A DNA stretch of 50,630 nt from Pseudocercospora fijiensis CIRAD86 (taxonomy: Eukaryota; Ascomycota; Dothideomycetes; Mycosphaerellales; Mycosphaerellaceae), in the NCBI RefSeq assembly GCF_000340215.1, contig NW_006921533.1, positions 8,112,748-8,163,377 of the forward strand. The letters run 5' to 3'. Positions 8,460-19,735 of the stretch are shown here, in pieces (the first letter of the stretch is position 1; each line of letters opens with the position of its first letter). The notes under the pieces were generated by a model. It did no database searches. It was given only the letters and a program-made list of their open reading frames with translations, and was not told the origin of the DNA. The translations under genes were made by a program, and so were the position numbers.

Positions 8460-9865
8460 TCCGCTATATCCGTATCTTAGGGGCTAACAATATATTATCG
8501 GTATCGCCCCTTATAATAGCCGGCTTATTACGAAGCAACAATAACCGCGGCGCCGCTAGCAGCGCTAGCAATAACAACACTAGTAGTACAGTGCCTACTA
8601 AAGTGCCTACTAAAGTACCTACTAAAGTGCCTCCTACTAAAGAGCCTACTAGAGGGCCTATTAAAGAAGAACCTATAATTCTATATAATAATCCGGAATT
8701 GCCTATTAACGACATTCTTAACAACATTGTTAATCGACGATATAGCTAACTAGCCTTTAGGCCTCAACTATTAGGGAGACTTTAAGAAGCTACCTAAAAC
8801 AGGCTTACTACCCTACGTTAAGAACAATAGCTAAAGGATAACCTCCTCGAGCTCCGTCGCCTTTAGGAAGCCCTAACAACTACTGCTAAACTAATAGTAG
8901 GACCTTCTTTACTACTTGTCTAAAAGAAGGATGCTAAGCTTAAGGACTATACCGTGTTTAACGGCTCTAGTTGCAAGCAATACAACGACTATGTTCGTAA
9001 CTGTAGGCTTAACTAGCGCAATGCACTAAGAGCGCTACTAGACGATTATTCCTTAGTCGTACACGCTATATAGTATATTAATAGCGACCTAAAGCGTATA
9101 TAGGATAACTATTTCGACTCCCTCGACGACTAGACCGCTGTTTAGTAGCAGACCTATAAAACTATTATACTAGATACCCTTAGAAACCCTATACTAAGGC
9201 AACAATATGCTTAGGACCTATATCTTCGAGCTAAATAGAAGACTAATCAATCGGCTCGCTTATTTAAGGCCTATTTGAAAACCCTTAAAGACGACCTTCC
9301 GCCTAAGACTAATTCTATATAGATCTCGGAAATACGCCCTAAGCTTAGGTAGGAGCTTATTCTCGAATTAGACCGCCGTCGCGTGTTCGAATAGGCTAAT
9401 CTAATACGTATTTAATTAATAGTTAAAGTGGAAACAGCTAAACGAGCTGTTTAGCTTTAGTAACGACTAGAATTAAGGATCCGACTAGCTAGTACTAACC
9501 GTAGCAACCGTAGTAGCCGCGGAGGAAACTAGGGTTCCTACTATAACAACAATGCTAACAATAGGAACAGTAACGACCGTAGAAGAGGCCGTAGCCGACG
9601 GCTATATAGAGGAGGCCGCGATAGGGGCCGTAGAAGGGGCTCGTATCCCTATAATACTAACCGCTCGGCTAATAATAGCAACAACAGCTACGGCAGTCTA
9701 CTAACCGGATTGAAGTACTTTAATTGTAACAGCACTAGCTATCTACTAGGCTAATACGACAAACCTAAGGACTAGGCCCGAATTAACCGTACTTCCGCTA
9801 AATACCGAAAGCACCTCTTAGCGGCTAACGCTACCCCTATAGGCTAACCTTCGAAAAAAGAATAA
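8460..9865 (+). pseudogene. Gy1-A gag
   Basis: The Gag frame begins near ILGANN and runs into a Pro/Thr/Lys tandem (PTKVPTKVPTKVPPTKEPT), then PELPINDILNNIVNRRY and a helical capsid-like region (KDYTVFNGSS...RNCRLN, ILDTLRNPILRQQYAQDLYL). An Arg/Gly/Asn-rich segment (SRGGN, RRRGRSRRLYRGGRDRGRRRG) follows, then a CCHC zinc knuckle at 9716-9757 read as YFNCNSTSYLLGxY. In that knuckle two Cys and the His have become Tyr by CpA>TpA or TpG>TpA. The frame ends GAATAA just after a run of six A. Gag packages the RNA in cytoplasmic particles. Minus-strand open frames over the Pro/Thr tandem are shadows. Confidence 0.85.
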
Positions 9866-11150
9866 GCGCCGTACTAACTGTTAGCCTTGTGCGGCGTAAG
9901 ACTATCAATATTGTACTAGCTATTATACGTACCTGTCTCGTATCGGACACGTATAGAACTAACTATAAGACTAAGGTTACACTAGATCTAGGAAATTTAG
10001 TTAGTGCCTTTATTAGCTATCGCCTAGCTAAGTAATTAGACCTTCGACAACTGCCTAGGACTAACCTGCCAACCCTTGCTTGGTTTAATAACGCTCGGCA
10101 CTTAACCTATAGGGCCTACTATGTTCCTATAGTTCTAAAGGACGACCTCGGAAATAAACGCCTACTAAACTTCACTGCCTACGCGGTAGATATAGATAGC
10201 CTCCTATCCGACATTGTTATTAGCAACCCTGTTCTTAAGTACTATGCTATAGTTATAGACTTAGGCAGTTAATAATAGCGATTTAGAATCGCTAGAAAAG
10301 AGGACATTAAACACATTGATATTAGCGAGTGCCCTAATAATATTAGGGTCCTATTTATTAGCAACCTAACCCTAGCTAATCTAACCGCCGACCTACTCGG
10401 TAGTAATAACGATAAACCTATACCCCCTAATAGTATAGACCCCGATTAGCTTGCTCGCATGCTAGAGTCTGTTCGAGAGACCTATATTAATATATTCAAA
10501 TATTACCTAGCATCGACATTGCCTATATTTAAAGAGACGGATTATAAGATTAATATTATAGAGGGCAAAGAGGTCCCTTTTGGCCCCCTCTACAACCTTA
10601 GTAAACGAGAGCTTGCTATATTGCGTAAGTACCTAGAGGAGAACCTAGCTAATAGTCGTATTCGATATAGTAACAGCCCTGCTAGTATACTAATCCTATT
10701 TATTCTAAAGAAGGATAGTAGCCTACGGTTATACGTTAATTACTATAGACTCAATACTGTTACTATTAAAGACCGCTGTCTACTTCCGCTTATTAATAAG
10801 ACCCTCGATCGCCTTTCTAGGGCCTACTTCTATACTATACTAGACATTAAGGATGCGTACTATCGTATCTATATTCGCAAGGGCGACGAATAGAAGACGG
10901 CCTTCCGTACTCGCTATAGCTATTTCGAGTACTTAGTTATACTATTCGGCTTAGCTAATGCCCCTATAACATTCTAGTCCTATATCAATCGGGCCCTTTC
11001 GGGCCTATTAGACTATCTCTATATAGTTTACCTAGATAATATCCTAGTTTATATATATTTACCTAATATTGCAGAATACTAGGCCGTAGTACGTAAGGTC
11101 CTCGACCGCCTACGAGCCTATAGACTATATTACAAACCTTCTAAATGCAC
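9855..11150 (+). pseudogene. Gy1-A pol, 5' part: protease and reverse transcriptase
   Basis: The pol frame is -1 relative to gag. The protease has a DLGN site (the aspartic protease D-x-G; residue 2 altered) followed by LVSAFISYRLAKQLDLRQL. Reverse transcriptase motifs are [73 protein letters not shown] and FRTRYSYFEYLVI. The catalytic YLDD box reads YLDN at 11029-11040. Gy1-B interrupts the gene just after KPSKCTF; the coding continues at 25205. A 144-codon open stretch (10459-10893) is the least damaged part. Confidence 0.9.
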
Positions 11151-11155
11151 CTTTG

Positions 11156-11352
11156 TATTAGGGCTAAAGAGGCTATACGTAATTGGTATATAACTAGGCC
11201 GAGTAAAGCTAGGGTCTTGATGCCTTAGGTAGGGCTTAGCGCTTAGCGTTAGGCTAACTCTCCTACCTTCCTCCCTCTCCTCCTAGATCCTTATCGAATA
11301 CTATACTAATTCACTACTACCCTATCTACCTACTAATATAACCCTTCTTATA
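11156..11352 (+). repeat. Gy1-B 5' LTR
   Basis: Starts TATTAGGGCTAAAG (TG>TA at the first dinucleotide) and ends TTCTTATA. It carries ATCGAATACTA internally; its primer site TATTATTCGAT has one mismatch to it. Confidence 0.93.
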
Positions 11353-11574
11353 TATTATTCGATCCACCCTTTAAGGGCAGTAGCTAGATAGTTCTTATTT
11401 TAAGCTTTTAGCGGTATAGCTACGAATAAGACTAATCTAACTATATTGCGCCCGAAGAACGGGACCTATACGTACTATTCTATCGAAACAACCGTACTAA
11501 TTATCAAGCAAGGCCTTCTATACGGCCTATTATACTAAGTCAATCGTACTAGACTAATATCTACTAATCCCGCT

Positions 11575-12962
11575 ATATCCGCATCTTAGGGGCTAATAAT
11601 ACATTATTAGTATCGCCCCTTATAATAGCCGGTTTATTACGAAACAACAACCGTACTACCGCTAGCAGCGCTAGTAACGACAACGCTAGTAGCATAGTAC
11701 CTACTAAAGTGCCTACTAAGGTACCTGCTAAAGTACCTACTAAAGAGCCTACTACTAGGCCTGCCGAAGAACCTATAGTTCTAGGTAACGACCTAGAGTT
11801 GCCTATCGACGATATACTTAATAACATTGTTAATCGACGATATAGCTAGCTAGCCTTTAGCCCTCAACTATTAGGGAGACTTTAAGAAGCTACTTAAAAC
11901 AGGCTTACTGCCCTACGTTAAGAACAATAGCTAAAGGATAACCTCCTCGAGCTTCGCCGCCTTTAGGAAGACCCTACTACTACTAAACTAATAGTAGGGC
12001 CTTCCTTACTATTAGTCTAAAAGAAGGATACTAAACTCAAGGACTGTACCGTATTTAACGGCTCTAGTCGCAAGCAGTACAATAATTATATACGCGATTG
12101 TAAGCTTAACTAGCGAAATGCACCGAGGGCCCTTCTAGACGACTATTTACTAGTCGTCTATACGATATAGTATATTAATAGCGACCTAAAACGTACCTAG
12201 GATAACTATTTTAATTCCCTCGACGATTAGACCGCTGTCTAGTAGCAAACCTACAAAACCATTATGCTAGACACCCTTAGAAACCCTATACTAAGGCAAC
12301 AATATACTTAGGACCTGTACCTTTGAGCTAAACAAAAGACTAATTAATCGGCTCGTTTATTCGAGGCCTATTTAAAGACCCTCGAGGATAACCTTCCGGC
12401 TAAGACTAATTCTATATAGATCTCGGAAATACGCCTAAAACTTAGATAGGAACTTATCCTCGAATTGGACCGTCGCCGTATATTCGAACAAGCTAACCTA
12501 ATACGCATTCAATTCATAGTCGAAGTAGAAACAGCCGAACGAGCTGTCTAGCTCTAATAACGACTAGAATCGAGGATCCGGCTAGCTAGTACTAACCGCG
12601 GCAATCGTAGTAGCCGCGGAGGAAACTAGGGTTCCTACTATAACAACAATGCTAACAATAGGAATAGTAACAATAACCGTAGAAGAGGCCGTAGCCGCCG
12701 GCTATATAGAGGAGGCCGCGATAGGGGCTGTAGAAGGGGCTCGTATCCCTATAATGCTAACCGCTCTACTAACAATAACAATAGCTACGGTAGTCTACTA
12801 ACCGGATTGAAGTGCTTCAATTGTAATAGTACTAGCTATCTACTAGGCTAATGCGATAAACCTAAGGACTAGGCCCGAATTAACCGTACTTCCGCTAAAT
12901 ACCGAAAGTACCTCTTAGCGGCTAACGCTACCCCTATAGACCAACCTTCGAAAAAAGAATAA
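11575..12962 (+). pseudogene. Gy1-B gag
   Basis: Same architecture as the A copy: Pro/Thr/Lys tandem near 11695-11760, capsid-like region, Arg/Gly-rich segment and a CCHC zinc knuckle at about 12808-12850. There the first Cys and second Cys are kept (CFNCNSTSYLLGxCDKP) while His reads Tyr. It ends at the same A-run plus TAA (12946-12962). Stops are all TAG/TAA. Confidence 0.85.
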
Positions 12963-15900
12963 GCGCCGCACTAACTGTTAGCCTTGTACGGCGTAAGACT
13001 ATCGACATCGTGCTAGCTATTATACGTACCTGTCTTATATCTAGGCGCGATACTAACTATAAGGCAAAGGTTATACTAGACCCTAGAAATTCAGTTAGCG
13101 CCCTTATTAACTATCGCTTAGCTAAGCAATTAGACCTCCGACAATTGCCTAGGACTAACATGCTAGTCCTTGCTTAGTTTAATAACGCTCGGCACTTAAC
13201 CTATAGGGCCTACTATGTTCCCCTAGTTCTAAAAGACGACCTCGGAAATAAACGCTTACTAAACTTCACTACCTACGCGGTAGACATAGACAGCCTCCTA
13301 TCCGACATTATTATTAGCAACCCTGTTCTTAAGTACTATACTATAGTTATAGACTTAGGCAGTTAACAATAGCGATTTAGAATCGCTAGGAAAGAGGACA
13401 TTGAATATATTAATGTTAGCGAGTACCCTAACGATATTAGGGTCCTGTTTATTAGCAACCTAATACCTACCTTAGCTAATCCGACTACCGACCTGCTCGG
13501 TAGTAATAACGATAAACCTGTGCCCCCGGATAGTATAGACCCTAATTAGCTTGCTCGCATACTAGAGCCTATCCGAGAGACCTATATTAATGTGTTTAAA
13601 TACTACCTAGCATCGACATTGCCTATATTCAAAGAGACGGATTATAAGATTAATATTATAGAGGGCAAGGAGGTCCCTTTTAGACCCCTCTACAACCTTA
13701 GTAAACGAGAGCTTGCTATATTGCGTAAGTACCTAGAGGAAAACCTAGCTAATAGCCGGATACGGTATAGTAACAGCCCTACTAGTGCCCCTATCCTATT
13801 CGTACTAAAGAAGGATAGTAGCCTACGCCTCTATATCGATTATCGTAGGCTTAATGCTGTTACTATTAAAGATCGCTGTCTACTTCCTCTTATTAATAAG
13901 ACCCTCGATCGCCTTTCTAGTGCCTACTACTATACTATATTAGATATTAAGGACGCCTATTACCGCATTCGTATTCGTAAGGGCGATAAATAGAAGACAG
14001 CCTTTCGCACTCGCTATAGCTATTTCGAGTACTTAGTTATACCATTTAGGCTAGCTAATGCCCCTGCTATATTCTAGTCCTATATCAATCGGGCCCTATT
14101 AGGCCTATTAGATTACCTCTGTGTAGTTTACCTAGATAACATCCTAGTTTATATACACTTACCTAACATTACAGAATACTAGGCTATAGTACGAAAGGTC
14201 CTCGACCGCCTACGGGCCTCTAGCCTATATTATAAGCCTTCTAAATGCACCTTTGCTACTAAAGAGGTGTTATTCCTTAGCTTCCTCGTATTAACCGAGG
14301 GTGTTAAGGCTAATCCTAATTGGATTAAAACAATTACTAAATAGCCTGTTCCTACGTCTATTAAAGAGCTTTAATTATTCCTCGGTTTCGCTAACTTCTA
14401 CCGCCGGTTTATTAAGGGCTATTCGAGGCACGTAATACTATTAACTAAGCTCACCAAAACTAAGGCCAATCTATCTAGAGAGTTTAGATAGACTAACAAG
14501 ATATAAGCCGCTTTTAATAGTCTAAAGAAACGATTTACTAAAGTCCCCTTATTGTACTATTTCGTACTAAGCAAACAAATCCGAATTGAGACTAACGCTT
14601 TATAGTTCGCTATATTAGCTATTATATTATAGCAGGCTAATAACACCTACTAGCACCCGATTGCCTTCTTCTTAAGGAAGATAATTAATACTAAACGTCG
14701 CTACGAGACCTACGAGCAAGAGCTCCTAGCTATTATCGAGGCCTTTAAGTATTAGAGGCACTACCTCGATAGGGCTTAATATACAATATAGGTCTATATA
14801 GACTATAACAACCTCCGTAGTATTACTAAGGTTACTAGGGTTATAGGTCGATAGGCTAGATAGGCCGTCTACCTCGCCGGGTTTGATTTTAATGTATTAT
14901 ACCGGCTAGGCGTAAGTAACCCTACCGATAGCCTATCGAGGCGACCTAATTACGACAGCGAGACCTAATATATTAATTCTTTGTTTCCAACCCTGTAGTA
15001 TAAGATTGCTATAGCCCGTATTATTAATAAGCAAGCGTAGGATAAGCGGACTTCCGGACTCCGCGGCGGTAATAAATACTATAGCGGAGTTGTCGTTCTT
15101 CTAGTATACGTTAGAAAGGACGTAGATCGCTCGAGCTATAATAACTCGATTGAAGACATTACTATCTATAGTAATAGCCTATACAGCGATAGCACTATAG
15201 AAGAGGTTGTAGTAGTTCCGGCTACTAGTGCTATTAGATGTATATAATACGTACCTCGTTTAATAGCGAGGGTGCTATTAAATAACCTTACAAATAGGGA
15301 TAGTTAATCGTTTATAGATGAGCTGTTACGTGCTTAGTAGAGGGACGCCTTTGCTGTCGAGCGTATTAATAGGCTTGTAAGTAGACGGGCGACTCGATCT
15401 AGTAAGAGTAATAGTTAGTCGATCGACGACAAAGGTTACTTAAAGTTTAAGGGCAGATACTATGTCCCCGCTAAACAATCGATTAGACAAGAGCTTTTAA
15501 AGAGGCACTATAATAGTAAACTCGCTAGTTACTATAGCATAGAGAGGTCGCACGAGTTACTATCGCGTATATACTACTAGCTAAATAGTAAGCGGTATAT
15601 AAAGGAGTATATACAGACCTGTATAGTATACTAGCGAGTTAAAGCACTAAAGCACTTACCATTTAGCGAGTTGTCTTTACTCCCTATTCTAAAGAAGCCT
15701 TTTGTAGAGCTTATAATAGACTTTATTATAGGTCTTCCCTCTACTAAGCGAAGAGGAAGCAAAGACGTCTTTAACGCTATACTAGTTATTATAGACCGAT
15801 TTACTAAGGGTGCTCGTTACATTCCTACTCGAAAGGATTAGACTGCTATTAATATAGCTAAAGCCCTATAGAACAACATCTTCTATAGCTATTAGGGGAC

Positions 15901-16860
15901 CCCTAAGGGGATAGTCTCCGATAGGGGCTCGACATTCACATCGCACTATTAGAGCGAATTATACCTACAGCTAAGACTGAAGCATCGGCTATTAACAGCC
16001 TTCTATCTACAGACGGACGGTTAAATAGAGAGGCAGAATGCTACGCTATAGCAGTACCTGCGCAGCTGCATTAATAAGGACCCTAATAGACAGGTTAACC
16101 TCTTATAACTAGCTAAATTCGTATATAATAACAGTGTCTACTTATTAACTAAGGTTTTACTATATATAGCTATAATAGGTCAGAACGCTGCTATGCTATA
16201 AGACCCCCTGTCGCTCGAGGCCGAGCGTAAGGAAAGGGAAGCGCGTTAAGTACCCGAAACACTAGCGGCTATTAAGAGGGTTTAGAAGATGCGAGAAATC
16301 TATACTAAGATAGCCGAGAAGTTGACAAAGGCTTAAGAGTACTAAAAGACCTACTACGACAAGCACTATACGCTAATAACCTTCAAACAAGGCGATATAG
16401 TTGTGCTAAGCACTAGGAACCTCCGTATCTATAAACACCTGTTACCTAATAGCAAAACACGCCCTAAATTGGTACTACGGTTCATTAGCCCCTTCCGAAT
16501 CCGAGAACCGAAGGGCAATAGCTAGGCCTACTAGTTATAGCTTCTACCTTATTACACTATCTATAATACCTTCTATATCTCCCTCCTTAAACTATACTAC
16601 TAGCGCGAAGGCGATGAAGCGCCTACTAAGTCAGAAGAAGTCTTAGCTAATAGTAAAGAACTATAGTCTATAGAGCGTATACTAAAGCATCGGACTAGGC
16701 AAGGTAAGAAGGAGTACCTACTAAGATAGCAAGGCTACCTACCTAAATAGGACTCGTAGGAAGCTAAAGGTTCCTTCGAGGATATAACTAAGTTGTTAGA
16801 TAAGTATTAGACTAGTATAAAGAACAAGAAGAAGGCTAAGGGCCTATAATATCGCCTAGG
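12955..16860 (+). pseudogene. Gy1-B pol: protease, RT, RNase H, integrase, chromodomain
   Basis: The most complete Gy1 pol. Protease: DPRNSVSALINYRLAKQLDL (D-x-G site altered). Reverse transcriptase: [20 protein letters not shown] to a YLDN box at 14129-14140. RNase H: IETNAL...YETYEQELLAIIEAFKY and SLSRRPNYDSET. Integrase: an HHCC-type zinc region (HYNSKLASYYSIERSHELL ... CIVYQRVKALKH), then the catalytic core with ELIIDFIIGLPSTKRRGS, IVSDRGSTFTSHY and LQTDGQIERQNATLQQYL, so D, D and E are all recognisable. A GPF-like region and a chromodomain follow (ERILKHRTRQGKKEYLLR ... GYL near 16670-16790; Trp codons are now TAG). Chromodomains direct integration to heterochromatin. Open stretches such as 13592-13993 are its least damaged parts. 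Confidence 0.9.
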
Positions 16861-17986
16861 AACAATACTACCCCCGGGGTGCTATTAGCTAACTAATTAG
16901 AGGCAAGACGATTGTTAGCAAGGGACAATAAGACTATACTACTATAGTAGATACGTGCTAAGTATTAACGCTACCTCTTTACTAGCGCCCCTATAAGACC
17001 CTTCTTTAACGCTCCCTCTTATTCCTTTATTCTATCGAGGCCTCGAGGCCTAGGCAATCGGCGAGGACAGCGCGGCCGGCGCGGCTATATTAGTAATAGT
17101 GTTGCGGGGTATGTTACTATTCGAAGAAGGAAGACGACGCGACTATATTAGTAACGGTATTGCTAATATTATTGTTAGTTAAAGAAGGAACCCGGAAGCA
17201 AGGTGAAGTTAGCGCTAAGACAGCTAGCGCCGCTATTATTAATATTACCTAGTCGCTACTATTGTCAACCTTACCTACGTTAAAACTTTGAGGCACCTGA
17301 ATTAAAACTTTAATTAAAACTTTAAGCCGCCTAAAAGATTAAGCGACTAATAGATTAACTAAGGGCAAAACTATAGAGCTAAGCTAGCCGGGGTCGATCT
17401 TGCGGATAATAGGTTACTCCTCGATCTTTCCGACCCTTTAAGCGAGGCGAACCTCTACTACTGCACTTACAATAGCCTTTACCTATAGAAACTAGACGAA
17501 CTGAGTTTTTTAAAAAGATATAATTAGTTAATACTTGAAGGCTACTAAACCTAACTAATTAGGGCTAGTAAAACTATAATAGTAAACAATAGCCCTCGTA
17601 ACAATAAGAACAATCCCTTGTAATAACAAGAACAACCCTCGGAAGCGGACATTTCTAGGTCTTTTAAGAGTAGACGCAGAGAACTCGGTACGACATTACT
17701 TAGAACGGGGGCAGTGCTACAATACCCCGTATACCTACCTATTGTAGTAGGGAAGGTACGCTCGTATTATAATTAGTCGATAGTCCTTAATTCTTGTAGC
17801 TTTATATCCCTTTACTTTATTATATATAAGGATAGCGTAGTTAGAGTTAGACATTGTATTAGAAGGTAAGGTTTAATATAGTTATATAATTAGTAGTTGC
17901 GTATTTAATTTAGCGCGGATTAAGCAGCTTATTAGACCTGCTAAGTTAGTAGCGATAGAGATTAGAACAAGACCGGCTACGAGGGC
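16861..17986 (+). other. Gy1-B long 3' untranslated region
   Basis: About 1.1 kb between pol and the Gy2 target site. It is conserved in the A (27820-29021) and D (47485-48741) copies, with GCGCGGCCGGCGCGGC, repeated TTAAAACTTTAATTAAAACT and CGTATACCTACC stretches. I found no convincing ORF on either strand. The length and conservation are unusual for a gypsy element. Confidence 0.6.
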
Positions 17987-17991
17987 GCGGC

Positions 17992-18299
17992 TGTAAGAAC
18001 CTAAGCAAGTAAAGTCTCCTGTCCTGCCTTGGCAAGCCTATGTAACAATCATGTAATGTTATTACGTGCAGTACGATGCAGCCGCGCTAGCGATAAGCTT
18101 GCTTAGCGTATGCGCGTAATGCTCGATTATACGTACGGACATACTCGGTAGCCGGTACGGCAGATATGCTATCCGTGCTAGGCCTAGTTAATAGTAGTCG
18201 CTCTGCCCTATTCTGAGAAAGGCACGGTTTAGTTCTACTTTCTACTACGGCGATTAGTAGAGGGTATTCTATACGTTGCTATATACCTATTTTCTTACA
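17992..18299 (+). repeat. Gy2 5' LTR
   Basis: 308 bp, TGTAAGAACC ... TTCTTACA. It includes ACGGTTTAG at 18224-18232, complementary to CTAAACCGT at 18303-18311 just past the LTR. That may be a self-priming pair (9 nt, weaker than in Gy1). Confidence 0.93.
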
Positions 18300-18385
18300 G
18301 TTCTAAACCGTCTACCCTTCGTAGCGGCCTATAGAACCCCGAAAGATAAACGCAAGCGATCCGAACGCGCCGAGCGCGGGAAACG

Positions 18386-19735
18386 CGTAGAATAATGCAT
18401 TAGGAGCGCCTATAGCATTAGAAAACGACGCGGCGATACAACAACACGAGGCCGAACATTAGGCGCGCCGAGAAGCGACCCGCCTACGGCTCGAACGATT
18501 TCTAGCTAAGTAAGAAGTGCTTAGGCTAGAAGTCTAGGCTTAAGAAGCTAAGCGAGAGAATGCGCGTCTTCGTGCCCTTAGGGACGTAGGCGATGCGCTA
18601 GCTCCGAGCAGCGGTACCGCCGGCGAGGGTCCTACGATAACCCTACCCCTAGGCGACGACGACGATAAGGACGAGGAAGAATTAGCTAACGAGTCGATTT
18701 AGAGGCCTAAATCTTAGAGAGCTGAATCTATCTCGTATCGACTACCTCTTTCTAGAAGTACGCTAAGCGTAGCCCCTATACCTAGCATAAGCTACGCAGT
18801 CGCTAGTCTTACGGCTATTAAGCCTCGCCTAAAGGAACCTAAGCCCTTTAAAGGCGATACGATTAAGGAGTCGAGGCGATTCCTTCGAGAACTTTCTATT
18901 ACCTTTGTACTGTCCGGAGCTACCTATTATACGGACGAGAGCAAGGTGCTTTATAGTGTTATATACCTCGTAGGCGATACGTAGGAGCGATAGCATAATA
19001 AAAACAGCCTTAAGGACCTATAGAATTACACCTACTAGGACTTTAAAACCTTCTATCGGGACTGCGTCGGGGACCCTATAAACCGTATACTAGACGTAAC
19101 CCTCGAGTATAAGGCGGCCCGTTAGCGTAAGGGATAGTTAGTCTAAAGCTTTGCCCTTAAGCTCGTAGTGCTCGAAGATCAACTTAGCGACTATAGCGAG
19201 GAGTATAGGATCCGCTATCTCCTCGTTAAACTCTAGCCGGCGATTCGCAGCGCGATTATTAAATACTATACGGTGCTAACGACGCGTTACGAACTCGTAG
19301 AGCTTGCGACGCGTATCGAGACCCCTAATAAGCCGTCTAGCAAACGTAAGGATCGTAACTACGATAAAACCGGAGGTAGCAAAGGTAAGAAGCGTCGATC
19401 TAATAGTTAGGCCCGTAAGTAGCAGTTAAATCGCGACCGTAGCGTAGGCGGAAAGTATGCGAAGGGCGATGACTCGTAAGGCGGGTATAACATTAGCAAG
19501 GTCGAATATTATAGCTATTGCTAGAAAGGCTATTACAAGAACGCGTACCCGAACCGCTATCTCTAGAAAGACGACAACCCTACGGTACGTAAGGTAGCCG
19601 CTAACGCTAAAGAGAAGAAGAACGACTCGAAGGCTAAGGGAAAAGACAAGGCACCTCCTAAGAGCTAGGGATAGGTACGGAATCTCAACTAAGTAGCTTA
19701 GTAGTAGTAGTACCTACGGGACGCGTACGCGGAGC
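18386..19735 (+). pseudogene. Gy2 gag
   Basis: The frame starts near ALGAPIALENDAAIQ and has a Glu/Arg/Gln-rich coiled-coil region (EATRLRLERFLAK, EVLRLEV, AKRENARLRALRDVGDAL). An acidic stretch (GDDDDKDEEELANES) follows, then the Ty3-type capsid region (LKEPKPFKGDTIKESRRFLR ... FKTFYRDCVGDP ... SDYSEEYRIRYLLVKL). A basic linker (KGKKRRSN) leads to a zinc knuckle near 19507-19554 reading YSYCxKGYYKNAYP, in which Cys and His have become Tyr. Stops are TAG/TAA only. The start is approximate. Confidence 0.8.

Noticed and set aside
8464..8727. Minus-strand open frames over the gag N-terminus (also 11573-11827 and 37291-37515)
   Set aside because: They mirror the Pro/Thr/Lys tandem of gag on the plus strand; Leu/Val/Gly repeats are its complement.
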